Shown: positions 1 to 12,391, counted from the stretch's first letter. The stretch: 64,000 nucleotides of DNA from Rhexocercosporidium sp. MPI-PUGE-AT-0058 (GCA_020746875.1 JAGTJL010000013.1:1984001-2048000); one strand, 5' to 3'. A program made the numbers and translations. Notes: generated from the sequence alone by a model not told the origin.

Positions 1-1117
1 TAGTCTCCCTCGGGTCTCTATATCGGTTCTTCGTTCGCGAAGAATATCAGATTGCTGTTACGGCGGTGGAACGTCTTCGGGCACCCCCTTTTGCACTCCT
101 TCCCTCACCGGTAGGAGAATATCAGCTTCGGCATCGGTAGAATCTCTCTCGATTCTATATCGGTTTCGTATTTACAAGAGCATCAGATTGCTATCATAGT
201 GGTCGAGTTGTCTTCAAACGTATCAGCACTTCTTACCTCTACCGGGGGAGAGCAACAGGTCGCTTAATTGAGACCTTATCAAACAAACAACCCGTTGTTC
301 AGGGCCCTCAAAAGCTCTCATTCAACATTTTTGTAATCATACTTGCTTCTGCTTGAGAAGTCACTGTTGACTCTCGTAGGAAGAATACGCACTTCGGAGC
401 TCAAACACTGACGAGTTGATCACAATGCTTATATTTCAAGCCAGGACCTGTTTCACAACAGGAAAGTGTTAGGAAGGTTATGATCCAACACCTGTACGTG
501 GCGCCTTCTACGTACTTGTAGCTCTGGTCGAGAGTATAAAGCCAAGAGTGGGTCGGAATCCCTTGTTTTTGTTGAACATCGCCGACGTTCGAAACGAATC
601 GATTCGAAAATCAATAATCCCATCAGCCGAGAGACATCCTGGAACCGCATCCAGGCAAGAGAATGGAATTGACGGACAAGTATATGAGTCTCGTCCAAAC
701 ATTAGAAACCCTATTTAGATCAACTGCAACTTATAGCTTGTCAACCACAAGAGCTTCGGGGATCAGCATTCGCATCTACTAACAGGTACGCCGAAGGGTA
801 GCACTTGCTCGGATAGACGTCAGATACCAGAATTTTCTATTCGAGCACAACAATTGCTTTAACTCGAGAAGAATTACGCATTGATATTCATGACATCAGT
901 GCAAGAGCAGTATATCCATCTTGTATTGATTTCCGGTCCTGAATAGAGCTCAGAAAGTCTTGACACATCACGTGGACAACCAGTCCAGTCTCCATATCGC
1001 CAAGTCGGATTCGGGAGCAACATCATCCATCATCTCTTCAACATCTCCGAGCTCGTGACAAGAATCCACGATTCTTCGTTCGTGAAACTCTAACTCCCCT
1101 TCTCCAAGATCCTCGAA
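1..1117. other. Gene-free leader region
   Basis: I see no convincing gene here. Reading frames are short and do not resemble known families. The first 260 bases hold a degenerate tandem repeat (listed separately). The last few hundred bases are probably the promoter and 5' leader of the PQ-loop gene that starts at 1118. Confidence 0.5.
17..255. repeat. Two diverged tandem copies, about 137-bp period
   Basis: The word TCTATATCGG starts at 17 and again at 154. Each copy is followed by ATCAGATTGCT and then by matching TCTTC, GCACT.CTT.CCTC and ACCGG..GGAGA blocks. The copies are about 100 bp of alignable, clearly diverged sequence with 137-base spacing. The array may continue to the left of the window. 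Confidence 0.45.
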
Positions 1118-2182
1118 ATGGACGTCCCAATCGCAGCCAATGTCCTCGGTACGATCGGTGCAGTCTGCTGGTCAATTCAAGTACAGTATCCTCTGTTCCT
1201 CGTCTCCTCCCACACATCGACTAACATACCCAGCTCATCCCGCAGATAATAATCAACTACCGTCGCCACAATACGGTTGGTCTACAGCGGTCTATGATGC
1301 TTCTCTGGGCGTGTGCAGGCGTCCCTCTCGGCGCGTACAATATCGCTGGGAACTTCAATGTTGCGCTGCAGGTCCAGCCGCAGATCTTGACGGTTCTGAG
1401 TCTCATTACCTGGATTCAATGCTACTACTACGATGATGTGAGCTCTCTTCCGCCCTTCTCAGATGGAGGAGCAAGCGCAAGAGTGGATGCGAGCACGTGC
1501 TGATGGAAAAATAGAAATGGAGCGTGATGAAATGCAGCATACTTGTCACTGTGATTGGAGCACTTTTTGGAGGGATCGAGACCGGTCTGGTACTCGCTCT
1601 GAAGGTGCGCTGCTCCTTCGCTGCTCCGAGAATCTGGAACTGACTTCCACAGTCCGGACTCGAGAGTGACAGACACTGGCCTGTCGTCCTCATGGGCGTT
1701 ATCTCAACAATCCTCCTGTCAGCCGGTGTCCTACGCCATTACTGGGACATTTACATCCACCGAACAGTTCGAGGGATCTCTTTCATCTTCGTTGGCATCG
1801 ATGCAGCAGGCGATGTCTTCTCTTTGATTTCTGTTTGTGCGTTCTCCTCTCCCGTCTCAGTCAACGAAAACCCCTGACTGATGATGTAGTCTTCCAACCC
1901 AAACTCGATATCCTAGGGATGGTCATCTACGCAACTGAGTTCGTTCTTTGGTGTGGTGTCTTTGCTTGTGGTGGATACTTCAACTTGCGGCCTTGGATTC
2001 GACAAAAGGTGCGCGCAAGGAGAGAGGGGGCGAACTCAGAGAGTCGCAGTGTGGAAGGGGAGGGAAATGGCGCCTCAAATGATGCCTCGCTGCATCAAGT
2101 TCCGTCTTCTACTTCTGTGTTTCGAACGCCGAGTTCTGCCGTTGCGTCAAGGTCTTCTGTGAGGTTGGATACTGTTGGTTGA
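1118..2182 (+). CDS. PQ-loop repeat membrane protein
   Basis: This is a predicted seven-helix membrane protein of the PQ-loop (MtN3/KDELR-like) superfamily, whose fungal members are vacuolar or lysosome-like amino-acid exporters or remain unassigned. I infer five exons: 1118-1180, 1234-1437, 1515-1604, 1653-1836 and 1890-2182, giving 277 residues. The first PQ motif is in LIPQIIINYRRHNTVGL at the start of exon 2, followed by hydrophobic segments (LITWIQCYYYDDKWSV across intron 2; GGIETGLVLALK). The second repeat reads ISFIFVGIDAAGDVFSL, with the PQ dipeptide replaced, and then LDILGMVIYATEFVLWCG. The C-terminal 60 residues are hydrophilic and Ser-rich, probably a cytosolic tail. All introns are GT-AG and keep the frame. 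The substrate cannot be told from sequence. Confidence 0.85.
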
Positions 2183-3837
2183 GAGTTGAGTTACGCAGAT
2201 TTGGGAATCCCGTCGGTTGTTCCATATTTGATGTCATGCGCAGACCTGGGGAGATATGGGACTTGGGAGGAGAGCCGGGCAGATCGATAGAAGTATTGAT
2301 GGGGATTCTTGGCTTGTGTTGAGGGTGTGATTGCTTACCTCGGGGCCTGGATGGAGGAATGCTGATAGGCTGATGCAGAAACCTATGCGTGGTGGAATAC
2401 TCATGGAAAATACAGGAAGAGAGGTGAGGGCAGCGGAAAGTTGGGTTTCATCGATATTAGTGCAAAGTAGGAAAGGATCATTTCGCAACGAGAGAGAAGG
2501 GAAGATGTAACACGATGATGCTACTCAAGCCAAAGTAGACACCGAGGGGTACATGGGCGGCGAAGGACAGTATAAAACTCCAGGACAGAGAGGAAACCAA
2601 TCAATTTATTCTTCCTGTACCCACCATTCTGCATTTTAGCTGCCTGGACGACAACAAGTGATGCCCAACTGCATGATACAATGGAAAAACCACAACACAT
2701 CTGCCCAAAAGTCTTATCCTGTTTCACATCCCCTCTGTAAATACTGGAGCTCGAAGACTTTCACACTGCACACAACGAAATTCCCTACATCCTCCACCCA
2801 CAAGAGTATACTCTGCCAAAATGAATCCTCCACAAAAGCACAATCCTGCATCGTCCCTTCAAGATCGACGTTGCAACTTGCTCAGGGGAGGTTTCGGCTC
2901 GGGGGATTGTCGTTTCTTCTTCGGGCTCGGGGGAGGGGGAGATTCCACAGGAGGGAAGTTAACTCGAGGACGTTGACGAGGCTCGGAGAAGATGGGCTTG
3001 CCTTGCGCATATATTGGGACAGGTCGTGGGAGCTTGGGTAAAGACCGAGGGAAGAGCTTTTGCTGCGGTGCTTGCGCGGGAGGGCTCAAGGGCTTCGGGG
3101 TAAAGGGTTGGCGATCGGAGCAGGGCACGTATTCCAAGTGAAGGGGGCAGAAGGTTTAGGTGCATTGAGAGGTTTCGAATTAGGAGGACGTTGTGCTTCA
3201 ACTCGTGGCTTTGGCTTTAGCTTTGGGCTCAAGGAAGGAGGAGGTGGTTTCGAGATTTGAGATCCGAGTTGCTGATTGCAATTGAAGGGTCTTGACGATA
3301 CTCTGCTGTTTCTGCGAGATGCTTGGTGCTGCGGATAGGGCGTGCGAGGAAAACCCGGGCCGGCGACACCTTGAGGCTCGATATATTCATCCATGTTGTG
3401 CTATGCTGTAATTTGATGTGCTGTGTTGTGTTGAGTTGAAGAGAGGGCCGAGATTGTTGAGAAGATTTCGAAGGACACTTGTTGATCAGCCTCGTGGGTG
3501 GTGAATGTCCAAATTTTTACAGGAAAAGATAGATAACCTCCAGGCTATATCTATGGATTCGGATTGTCCTTTTCTCAGGAACGACATTCAAAGAATCTTG
3601 ATGTTCCATTATGGCAAGCAAGACTCATCCATGAGCAGTCTTCCCCTCTGGATCCGTCTCTCAAACTCCCTTCCTCCAGTTCAAAAGTTGCCCCCAGGCT
3701 TGGATCTCTTTTCGCCTCCTTGATAATGTGTCCCTCCCTTTGACTATTCGCAGTCTTAGATTTCGGATATTGGAGTCGTTCAGGAAGGTCGGCAATGGAC
3801 CTATCTGCTCGAATTGAATGTTCTCGCCTGATCAACT
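2183..3837. other. Intergenic, with a possible proline-rich ORF
   Basis: Apart from a weak minus-strand proline-rich reading frame (3394-3086, listed separately) I see no gene. The stretch separates the plus-strand PQ-loop gene from the minus-strand membrane-protein gene ending at 3838, so it should hold the 3' ends of both. Confidence 0.4.
3086..3394 (-). CDS. Possible small proline-rich protein (weak)
   Basis: An open frame of 102 codons on the minus strand encodes a Pro/Ser/Arg-rich, disordered-looking peptide beginning MDEYIEPQGVAGPGF. A second proline-rich frame overlaps it and runs on to 2859, so the real product could use an intron or frame I cannot resolve. I recognise no family. Compositional bias alone can keep such frames open, so this may not be a gene. 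Confidence 0.25.
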   Translation of the reverse strand: MDEYIEPQGVAGPGFPRTPYPQHQASRRNSRVSSRPFNCNQQLGSQISKPPPPSLSPKLKPKPRVEAQRPPNSKPLNAPKPSAPFTWNTCPAPIANPLPRSP

Positions 3838-5877
3838 TCAACGGTCTTTCATATTCAACTGCCACCTCGACCCACTCCTCCCCTTCTCATACACAACCGT
3901 AGTATTTCTCTTCGCATCCCTAAACGCTTTGTTTTCCTTCCCGCCGCTTACACCATTCAATGCATCAGCAATTGGCCTCAGCAACAAACTCATACTGAGA
4001 TGCCCATCCGGTCCAACCATAACTCTATTTGTCAAGACAGCCACGACAACAATGAAGAGCAGATGGCAACCACAGATCAGACTGATGATCAGATAGAAGA
4101 AGTACGGGTGGCCGACGTGCAAGTACACGCCTTGCTTGGGTGCATCTCCTGTATATTCCGTGTACGGATTGTACATTGTCGCTCCGGCGATAGTCCCCAT
4201 TGCGAATATCGACATGGCCATCCCAATAACATCTGTACTTCCATTGGCGGTAGTCCCCCAGGGACTGTCTCGAGGGTAGATCTGTGAAGCTACACCTAAG
4301 TAGTCTGTATATCCCACCTGAGCAATCGAGGCAGTTGCAACTCGAGCCATGTAGGCCGAGATCCAGGAGACGTTCTGGGGATCATTCCGTGTCTCCCCAA
4401 GTGTTATGTTGCAAACGTAGTACCAGGGATCGGTATCTGATGCTTCAAAAGCTTCAACAATCGAGCAGCGATCCCCACTTGCGCAAAGATGATCGTCGTG
4501 TGTGAGATATGTTGTGGAATTCGGGACTGTCTGCGAGACCGTCATGTTACCGAGGGTTTCAACCACTAGATCATCGTCTGTGCCATTGCCATTTGCGGTG
4601 ACGCGATAGGCAGAACATTCGTAGGTGGCATTAATAGTTCGAGATGTATAGACGGAGAATGTACCTAAGAGTTCGTCCCTCGGGGAATCCGAAAATGTAT
4701 GCTCAACACTTCTAGTATCATCATCGTAGTAGACCATGGCGGCTGATGGCTGATATATTTCGCCAGCTTTGGGGGCGTACTCTGAAGAATTCGCTCCATA
4801 CGTATAAGTCAAAACACCAAACCTATACGGATGAGATGAGTTCAGGGTGGGGATGTAGTGCCTTACATATGAGCAGCGTATTCTTCGTCGTGGATCGAAG
4901 GTGCGTCGGATAGCTCTCCCTGCGGATAGAAATGATCTAGATACGGGATTGCGACAAGCTGTCCAGGGTTCATCTGAACCTGGGAATAATCCACATCGAA
5001 ACTGTAGGTAAGAGAAAGCATGGCAATTCCGGCTTGAGCAAGCTACCATCGTCAGTCGAATCACTCGCAAAATCGATGAACATACCAAGTTTACAAGCAA
5101 CCAGAATATACATCCAAAAACTACCAATGGCCTTCGCGCAACATACATCAGTTTTACCAGCTTCGTCAAACTGTCCGCGTTGAGGATAAGATCAAGCTTT
5201 CCAGTCAGCATGATTCTCACAGCTGCATACATACCAACTTACCTCAACCAAATTCCTCTTCCTCCCACTCAAAATCGGCCAACGCATATTTAAAGCCATG
5301 TCCCTAAATGCGCTCGCGATATTCAAACCCAGTGCAATACTGATGCCAGTCGTAAGAGCATTGTACACTTTCTTCCTGGCTTCAGTCTGCGCGCCTTGAT
5401 TCTGCCACATCCTCGTCACGAAAACATATCCCCCACACAACCCCGCAGTGATCAACCATCTGAACGAGCTCCCGATCAAGATATGTCGCAGTTGTTTCCC
5501 CGAGTTGTCTTTATAAGGGACGAAGGTGTTCGCGGTATAGAAAGTGTCGATTTTGTTCATGGGATCGTGGAGGAAAGAGTGCATTTCTGGTTCTGCGGGA
5601 GTTAGACATGCGCCAGCTTGGAGCAGAGCTACTTACGGGATGTGTTATTAGAGAAGGTCGAGTACATTGTCTCATGACTCCGGTCATGTCTTGGGGGATC
5701 CGGTCTTCTCGAACCCATCTCAATTCCTGCATCTCCCAGGTCTCCATGATTCTCATTCGGATCGTATGGCGGGAACGGCTTGGCATAGGACGCAGGACTT
5801 CTGTATCCTGTTCTTTCGTCGTCTAGAGGAGAAAACGCGGCCACAGGAGCATATCTGGGGTCGACTGGATACGACAT
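3838..5877 (-). CDS. Large multi-pass membrane protein of unknown function
   Basis: I infer five exons on the minus strand: 5877-5637, 5592-5243, 5196-5086, 5042-4867 and 4822-3838, giving 620 residues. All junctions are GT-AG and in frame. The N-terminal 85 residues are polar (MSYPVDPRYAPVAAFSPL), then come hydrophobic stretches (RWLITAGLCGGYVFV; ALTTGISIALGLNIASAF; RPLVVFGCIFWLLVNLLAQA). A roughly 300-residue region rich in N-x-S/T sites and cysteines follows, probably luminal or extracellular. Two more likely helices (GMAMSIFAMGTIAGATMY; PYFFYLIISLICGCHLLFIVVVA) lead to a cytosolic tail. This layout recurs in unnamed Pezizomycotina membrane proteins. I assign no function. Confidence 0.75.
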
Positions 5878-6908
5878 GTTATCTGATCAAGCATTCATCG
5901 TGATGTTCTCATCTTCTTCAACATCTTCAGCTGGAGATTGGGGCGGCACAGGAAAGATAAGCTTGCGATGGCGCGTTCGGGACCCTGGTACTTATTCCAA
6001 TACACGTCCTACACGGCTGAGGGGGCCGAGACAAGGCTGTCCAGTCAGATGGGATGAGGGACATGGTTGAGGCCGAATGAGGGCAAGTTGGCGTGCGGCT
6101 GATGGTGGTTGGGGGGAAAGTTCGGACGGAGGAGCGATGGGGTTGGTCAGGGGCTTGGGGATATGCGGGATGTTCTTAGGGCTGACATCAAACTCCTTTG
6201 ATTCGAGCAGACAGATTCTATTCCGGGCTGCTTGATACATCATGCCGAGGAGCTGCGGTTTGTGGCGTAGTCATGAATATTGATCCTGAGAATCCGGATG
6301 GAGAAAATCGCATTACGGAGCTTGAACGACAGAAGCTTTAAAGGGTAGGATAAGCTTCTGAACTTGAAAAGGGTTTCTCTGATTTGTTTGTTTTTGTAAT
6401 TACCAAGCTTTGAAATCCAGGGACCAGGATAAAATGCAAGCGTCATGGGTGAAACCCGTTCCGTATCGAATCGCCCTCGAAGTTGCTGTGCCTCTCAATG
6501 GCGTGCATGCTGTTCAAGCCTGCAATTCCAGAAGATGAAGTAGGTTTATCTCCAGCTTTATCATCCATTCTTCAGGTGAATTGTGTGGAATATGTGGAAT
6601 TGGCAAGACGATGGGATGTGAGGAGCTTCTCCAGAGATAATTAGCAGAACTGTACCACGTGATGACGCGTTTCTCCCGGAAATAATCCAGCATCCACGAC
6701 CAACAGAACAGCTGCTACACGCAGAAAGATACCTTTAGGGATCTTAAAAATGTGTTCTATCATTGAACTTTGCTCTTAGGTCGATCGAAATCGCATTATC
6801 TTCAAGCGATGGTTTCAATTCGAGGGTCAGATACCTTGCCAACCTGTCCATCCTCATCAACATTTACAATTTGGCGAAAATAACTTTATGTACATCTGAT
6901 TGTCCATC
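5878..6908. other. Intergenic
   Basis: I see no gene. The left part is the likely promoter of the minus-strand membrane-protein gene starting at 5877, and the right part should contain the 3' end of the M20 peptidase gene. Confidence 0.5.
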
Positions 6909-8321
6909 CTACGCCTCACCAAAACCCTTCAGCATATCATCAAACTCTTCTTTCGCAGCTTTCAACAATTCCTTGTCAGTCAAGGCCTCCAAACCCGTCA
7001 CAGCCAAAGCCTTCCCTGCTCTCAACGCAGCAACATGAGCTTCCCTAGTTCTCGCAGCAGTTGCAAACCCCGGATTATGCGGTCCTTCAACACTCTCAAT
7101 CCTGAATCCCAAGCTCACACTTGGCATGGCATAGCTAATATTCCCCTGATCGGTACTGGCCTGTGTCGCTCCTCGAATCAGATCCATCTCAGGAGAAGGA
7201 ATGTCGCTTCCCAGAGCATTCATGACCTGTCTGGAGATGTTGCATAGAGCTTTGTTTGGAACATGATCATCATATCCCATGATCTCAGTGATTTTCAGGG
7301 TTGCTCCTGTAGCTTCAGCTCCAGCTTCAAAGCACTTATTTACTTTCTTCCTTAAAATCTTCAATCGCTGTTTGCTCAATGCTCTAGTAACGAATATTCC
7401 CGCTGCGTATGCATGGATGATATTAGGAGCCGCCCCTCCATCAGTGATATGTCCTTGAATGATATCTCCCGGCATCGTCTGCTGCCTCAGCACGCTCAAA
7501 GCGTTGTACGCAGTGATCAGAGCGTCAAGCGCATTGATGCCTTCCCATGGAGCAGCTGCAGCATGAGCTTCTTTCCCGAAATACTCCACTTTGAAGCTCA
7601 CATACGCATTCGTTCTCATCAGAGCGCAGTCGGCGACTTTCCCGGGGTGAGAGATGAGGTTGATATCGACTTTGTGGTCAGAGTATGCTCCCGCGTCCAG
7701 GAGTTTGATCTTTCCACCACCACCTTCTTCGGCGGGGGTTCCGTACAGAATGATCTTGCCTGGGATGGAGAACTGGGTCATTGCTTCACCAGCTGCCAGC
7801 GCTCCAGCTAGAGAACATGTGGCAATCAGATTGTGGCCACAGGAATGGCCGATTCCCTTGAGTGCGTCTATCCTCGTCAGAGATTTCTCAGATTCGGATC
7901 AGATCCGTACCATATTCAGCATTGAAGCTTATGACAGGTCCTTTCTTCCCACTACCATACTCCGCGATGAAGGCTGTCGGGATACCATAAGCCAATGGCG
8001 TGACCTTCCATCCCTTCCTCGATTTCATGAACTTCGTTAGGGTTTCATGAGCAATAAATTCCTCATAGTTGAGTTCTGGGTTGTCGTGGATCTTGAGATT
8101 GACAGGTCGTAAGGTCTCACTGATTGAGTCGATGTATGTTGAGACAAAATCTAGGTACTTTGAGGGCCTCTCTACTGGAGGTTAGTTGATGCGATCATGC
8201 TGCTGTAGTATCGGATTTACTTACCTCTTTGAAGCTGTTCTTTGTCTTCTAGTGGTACTTCATCCTTTCGTACCGATATATCAACGTATTCATCGTCGAC
8301 GAGGTCAGCGATAATCTGCAT
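6909..8321 (-). CDS. M20 family metallopeptidase / amidohydrolase
   Basis: The product matches the M20 amidohydrolase family (PM20D2/AbgB-like), zinc enzymes that hydrolyse dipeptides or N-acyl amino acids. Three exons are inferred: 8321-8225, 8171-7911 and 7867-6909, giving 438 residues. Metal and catalytic motifs are visible: SFNAEYDALKGIGHSCGHN spans intron 2 and supplies the Asp and His/Cys ligands, and GTPAEEGGGG carries the catalytic Glu pair. A dimerisation-type segment (FKVEYFGKEAHAAAAPWEG) and the late stretch SLGFRIESVEGPHNPGF follow. There is no signal peptide, so a cytosolic enzyme is likely. Length fits the family. The exact substrate is unknown; an acyl-amino-acid or beta-alanyl dipeptide is possible. 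Confidence 0.88.
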
Positions 8322-8858
8322 CGTGGGGTGGACAACTCTAGACTTTCAAAGATAGGTGGTACTCCGGAATGGTTCGACGAGCGCAGCAATGGAAGCTTTG
8401 CAAACAATCACAGTCGTTAGAGTGCCCAGACTCATTGATCGTGCCGATAGCCGTTCTCCGTCTTCATATCTCGAAGATGGGGGAAGAGGGGCACAGCTAT
8501 CTAGACGATTATGCTAAAATGTGGAAGCCGTGTCTGTTAGCCAATCACCACAGCTTTGGGACGGAGATATTATTGGCCAATTCGAGTCTCGAACCATACG
8601 CCTCACGAACAAGCCAGAATTCGGTCTGATATTTGTTAAAACCAATGTTGTTCCCGGCATACTCCCACCAAAAACCCCCATCCTTGGCGAAGCTATGGCA
8701 CGTTTCCCAGCAACGAGGACGATGGGATTTTAGTTGATCGAGAAGGTGGGATGAAGGTGGAGATGCAACTCGCCGTCGGCCATGTGGCGGTGGGTATATT
8801 GTACATGGGATTTCTCTTTCTCACCTTTTTCCTACCATCACTTCCAAATTCCGTCAAA
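8322..8858. other. Divergent promoter region
   Basis: This 537-base gap lies between two divergently transcribed genes, the M20 peptidase and the MFS transporter, and is probably a shared upstream region. I see no gene in it. An in-frame ATG at 8751 could extend the transporter by 36 residues, but the added segment is hydrophobic and unlike the family's N terminus. Confidence 0.45.
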
Positions 8859-10621
8859 ATGGGTGCTCAGGACGCTATCGACACTTCAAGTGAAGCTCAG
8901 GTCACTTCTAATGAGAAAATTGCAGTTGTGACTGAGTCTGATGAACCTGGTTTCAACAAATCCGAGCTTCATATTGATGATGAGGCCGGTGAGATCGCCG
9001 CACAGGCTCTTGCCAGTGGCCCAGCAGAGAGAGAAGCATCAAAGAGAGTTCTCAGGAAGATCGATCTTTATATTCTACCTTTTCTGTGCATCACATATGG
9101 TTTGTCTTCCTCGCATACCTCACAATTGACCGCTCTGGCTGATTTACATTTAGGTCTGCAATTCCTCGACAAGACGACGCTGGGCTACTCTTCCGTCTTT
9201 GGAATCATCCCAGACAACAACTTGAAAGGTCAAGACTACGCATGGGCATCCTCCATTTTCTACTTCGGTTACATGATGGCCGAATACCCAGGCGTGGCAT
9301 TGATGCAACGCTTTCCTATCGCCAAGTTCCTCGGAAGTGAGTTCCCCTCGATCACACTCAACCCCCAAGCTAACGAACAAGTCAACATCATCCTCTGGGC
9401 CTCTATCCTCATGGTGACAGCAACCTGTTCCTCTTTCGCAGGTCTTGCAACCGTCCGTTTCCTCCTCGGTATGTTTGAAGCCACCATCTCACCTGGTTTC
9501 GTCGCCATCACAGGTATCTGGTGGACACGTCAAGAACAAGCATCTCGATCTGCCATCTGGGTATCCTTTCTCGGATTCTTCGGTACTATTGGTGGACTCA
9601 TCACTTTCGGCATCGGACACATCGAGGGCAGTTTGGCGACCTGGAAGTTGATATTCCTTATTCTCGGAGCATTCACAATTGTTTGGGGCGTGTTGTTCGT
9701 GCTTGTCGTCCCAGACAACCCTGCTACGGCGAGATGGCTGACCCAAGAAGAGAGAGTCGTTGCCGTACAGCGGGTGGTCGAGAACAAGACTGGAACGAAG
9801 AGCACTACGTTCGTCAGAGCTCAAGTCCTTGAAGCATTAACAGATCCCAAAATTCTCTTGCTTGGCTTGATCTCATTCGTCAACGCTGTTGCAAGTGGAG
9901 GCTTGAGTTTTGGAAGCATCATCATTAAGGGCTTTGGGTTCACAGCATTAGAGACGACATTGATGAACATGCCACTGTCTTTCTTGCAAGCAATCTTCAC
10001 GCTTATTGGAGGGTATGCGCAGCATAAATTTCCCAACGCGAGACTCATTGTTGGATCTATTACAATGATTCCTCCTATAATTGGCACGGTTTTGATCAAT
10101 CAACTGGATGCACACAACAAGTGGGGAAGATTGGTTGGGGTCTGGCTGTTGGCTGGTTATCCCACCGGATTCATGGTGTTGCTGGGGCTGCTGGCCACGA
10201 ACGTAGCTGGGTCAACGAAAAAGAGTATGGCGAGTGCTATGGTATTTGTCATGTACTGTGTTGGTCAGATCGTTGGTATGTTTTCTTCCTCGGATAGCCG
10301 GCTCAGCTAACATAACAGGACCTCAATGCTTCAAAGCGAATCAAGCGCCGGCCTACCATGGGGGCATCGTTGCTATGTTGATCGGATTCATATTGAACAT
10401 CGTATTTAACTTGACACTTCGAGTTTTGTATCAGCTCGAGAACAGGAAGCGAGATCGGGCTTTGGAGGGTAAGAGTCAAGAGGAGATCGAGGCTCTGAAG
10501 GATGAAAGTCGCGTTCAGGGATTTGATAATGTGACGGACAAGTATAATGTGAGCTTGGATACGAATATTGTGGGCATTATTGCTGACTTGGGTGAAGGTT
10601 TTCTTCAGATACTCGATCTAA
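8859..10621 (+). CDS. MFS transporter, anion:cation symporter (Dal5/allantoate permease) type
   Basis: This is a 12-helix major facilitator of the fungal anion:cation symporter group, which includes allantoate, nicotinate and other organic-anion permeases. Five exons are inferred: 8859-9099, 9154-9336, 9382-10275, 10319-10548 and 10598-10621, giving 523 residues. Signatures are LQFLDKTTLGYSSVFGI in helix 1, YAWASSIFYFGYMMAEYP in helix 2 and GPQCFKANQAPAYHGG near the last helices. The final exon is only eight codons (VFFRYSI and stop) and restores the ending typical of the family. I chose the ATG at 8859 because it gives the usual acidic cytosolic N terminus. The substrate is not predictable. 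Confidence 0.9.
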
Positions 10622-11330
10622 GTTTCGATCCCCACCTGGGGTTGGAGGAGCTCGAGGAGAGATGATGTTGAAGAAAAGCTATTTTCGGGTAAATGGGAAT
10701 GGTCAGATGTGTAATAAGAGCATGTGATAAGAGGGGGCGGTTTGACTGAGTGTTAGATCGGTAGTACGTAATTGAGATGCAATTTTCTCCAAATCAATAT
10801 CCTCACTTTCCTTGTCCTCCCGTCCTACTACGTCCAAACTGTACCCTTCATAGCCGGATGCAGTATCACCTAAATAGAATTGATTTGTTCCAATGTTGTT
10901 GTGCATATAAGGAGTCTGTCTACATTTTCAGCCCTGTCTCGGATGTCGTGTTGGACGTCACACAAGCTCGTATGCAAGCCATGTGATATCCCGCCAAGCA
11001 TCTTCTGATGATTTCAAGCACCATGAATTTGAGAATGGATACGAGGTTAGGATTCAAGTGCATACGTGCCTACCAATCGAAAGGGATTGATTTGCTGATT
11101 GGACGCCTTGTGAAAGTTTGTGTACTGTACACCGAAGTTAAATTAAGAGTCTCAGGAAGAATTTTCTCTTTGTTGAGGCTTGTGCTCCTCAAAAGGACTG
11201 CCTTTCAGCGTGATGTCCAAACAACTATATATGGTGTCGTCCTCCATGTCCTGATGAGGGCTACTGTCAACGTCCAAAACCCAAATTCCAATCCACAGTC
11301 GATATAAAAATACAAAACCAATATAACAAA
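10622..11330. other. Intergenic
   Basis: I see no gene. The right edge contains TATATAT near 11226 and TATAAAAA at 11303-11310, either of which could serve the secreted-protein gene that starts at 11331. Confidence 0.45.
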
Positions 11331-11881
11331 ATGCAACTCTCACACTTTACCACTCTCCTCCTCCCCATGCTTGCAGCCAGCACACCCTTGGGCAACGACC
11401 AACCTTCCTTCTTTTACAAATCTCTAACCCTGACCTTCCACGGTGGCCCAGCATCCTATTCTCTCTCCTTCCCCGCAGACGGAAATACCTACAGCACCAA
11501 CAACGGTCTGACGATCAATCGCATCAGCAACAGCGACTTCAACATCTTCTACGGATGTAACTTCTACTTCGCTGACGATGGCGGGAAGCCAGTTGCCACG
11601 AGCCCTTCTGCTGACGGAAAGGAGGTGCAAGTCGGGACACCAAGGCAAGTAACGGGTGTTAATTGTCAGCCGACGCCTGGGGGCTCGAACACATGTTTGC
11701 CTGTCTACGGTGAGTTTTCCTTGTATTTTGGGGGTAAGAAGTTATTTCAGAGAGGTCTAGAGTACTGACAAGAATAGCGAGCTGTGAATGGTGTGGTGGT
11801 GCAAACGGACAGGGCGGATGCCATGTACTGAACTGCTGTAGCGGGTATTGTGCTGCGACGAAGTGTCGGCCTACTTCTTAG
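11331..11881 (+). CDS. Small secreted cysteine-rich protein, effector-like
   Basis: Two exons, 11331-11709 and 11778-11881, encode 160 residues. Residues 1-17 (MQLSHFTTLLLPMLAAS) are a clear signal peptide. The middle is a Gly/Ser/Asn-rich, probably beta-strand region with three spread cysteines. The last 33 residues, mostly from exon 2, hold seven cysteines in the order C-x2-C-x7-C-x4-C-C-x3-C-x4-C, a spacing like small disulfide-knot or carbohydrate-binding modules. I do not recognise the full-length family. Size, secretion and Cys content are those of candidate effectors or cell-surface ligands of fungi. The function is not known. Confidence 0.75.
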
Positions 11882-12391
11882 AGTGCTATTCTACTTTTCT
11901 TGCAGTATTTGACTTGGATGAGGCAGGTTGTGGTTGATGATGGAGAAGTTCGTTGCCGTCGTTTGTGATCCATTGAATCTATGAGGCGGGATTTCGACGC
12001 TAGAAAGACTGGTTGTAGGAAAGATCGGGTCGTGTTCCGTTTTCAATTAAGATTTTGTTTCCATGTCTTGTCGCTCTACACTTTACAAGTGAAGTTCCTA
12101 ATGAGATTTGCAATGTTTTGAAGAGGGGTTGGGACATCGGGTTTGAGCGAGACCGGCGCCTGCAACTACGTTCATCTCCCCTCGTGTTAGAATATAATTC
12201 GCAATACAAGGAACACCCGAATTTGGTACATGACAATCCATGCAAATTAAGAGGCGTTCCCGATAGAAATAAAAAGAGAAACAGAATCTAGCAAAAAGAT
12301 CGTGGAAAACAAATAAGCGAGACCCCAATGTCTTTGAAGCCCCTCCACCTACAAACTCCTCCTCTTTCATAAAGCCACTACCTCCCGGCTG
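11882..12391. other. Intergenic
   Basis: I see no gene here. It holds the 3' side of the secreted Cys-rich protein gene and abuts the 3' end of the decayed aldo-keto reductase. Confidence 0.45.
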
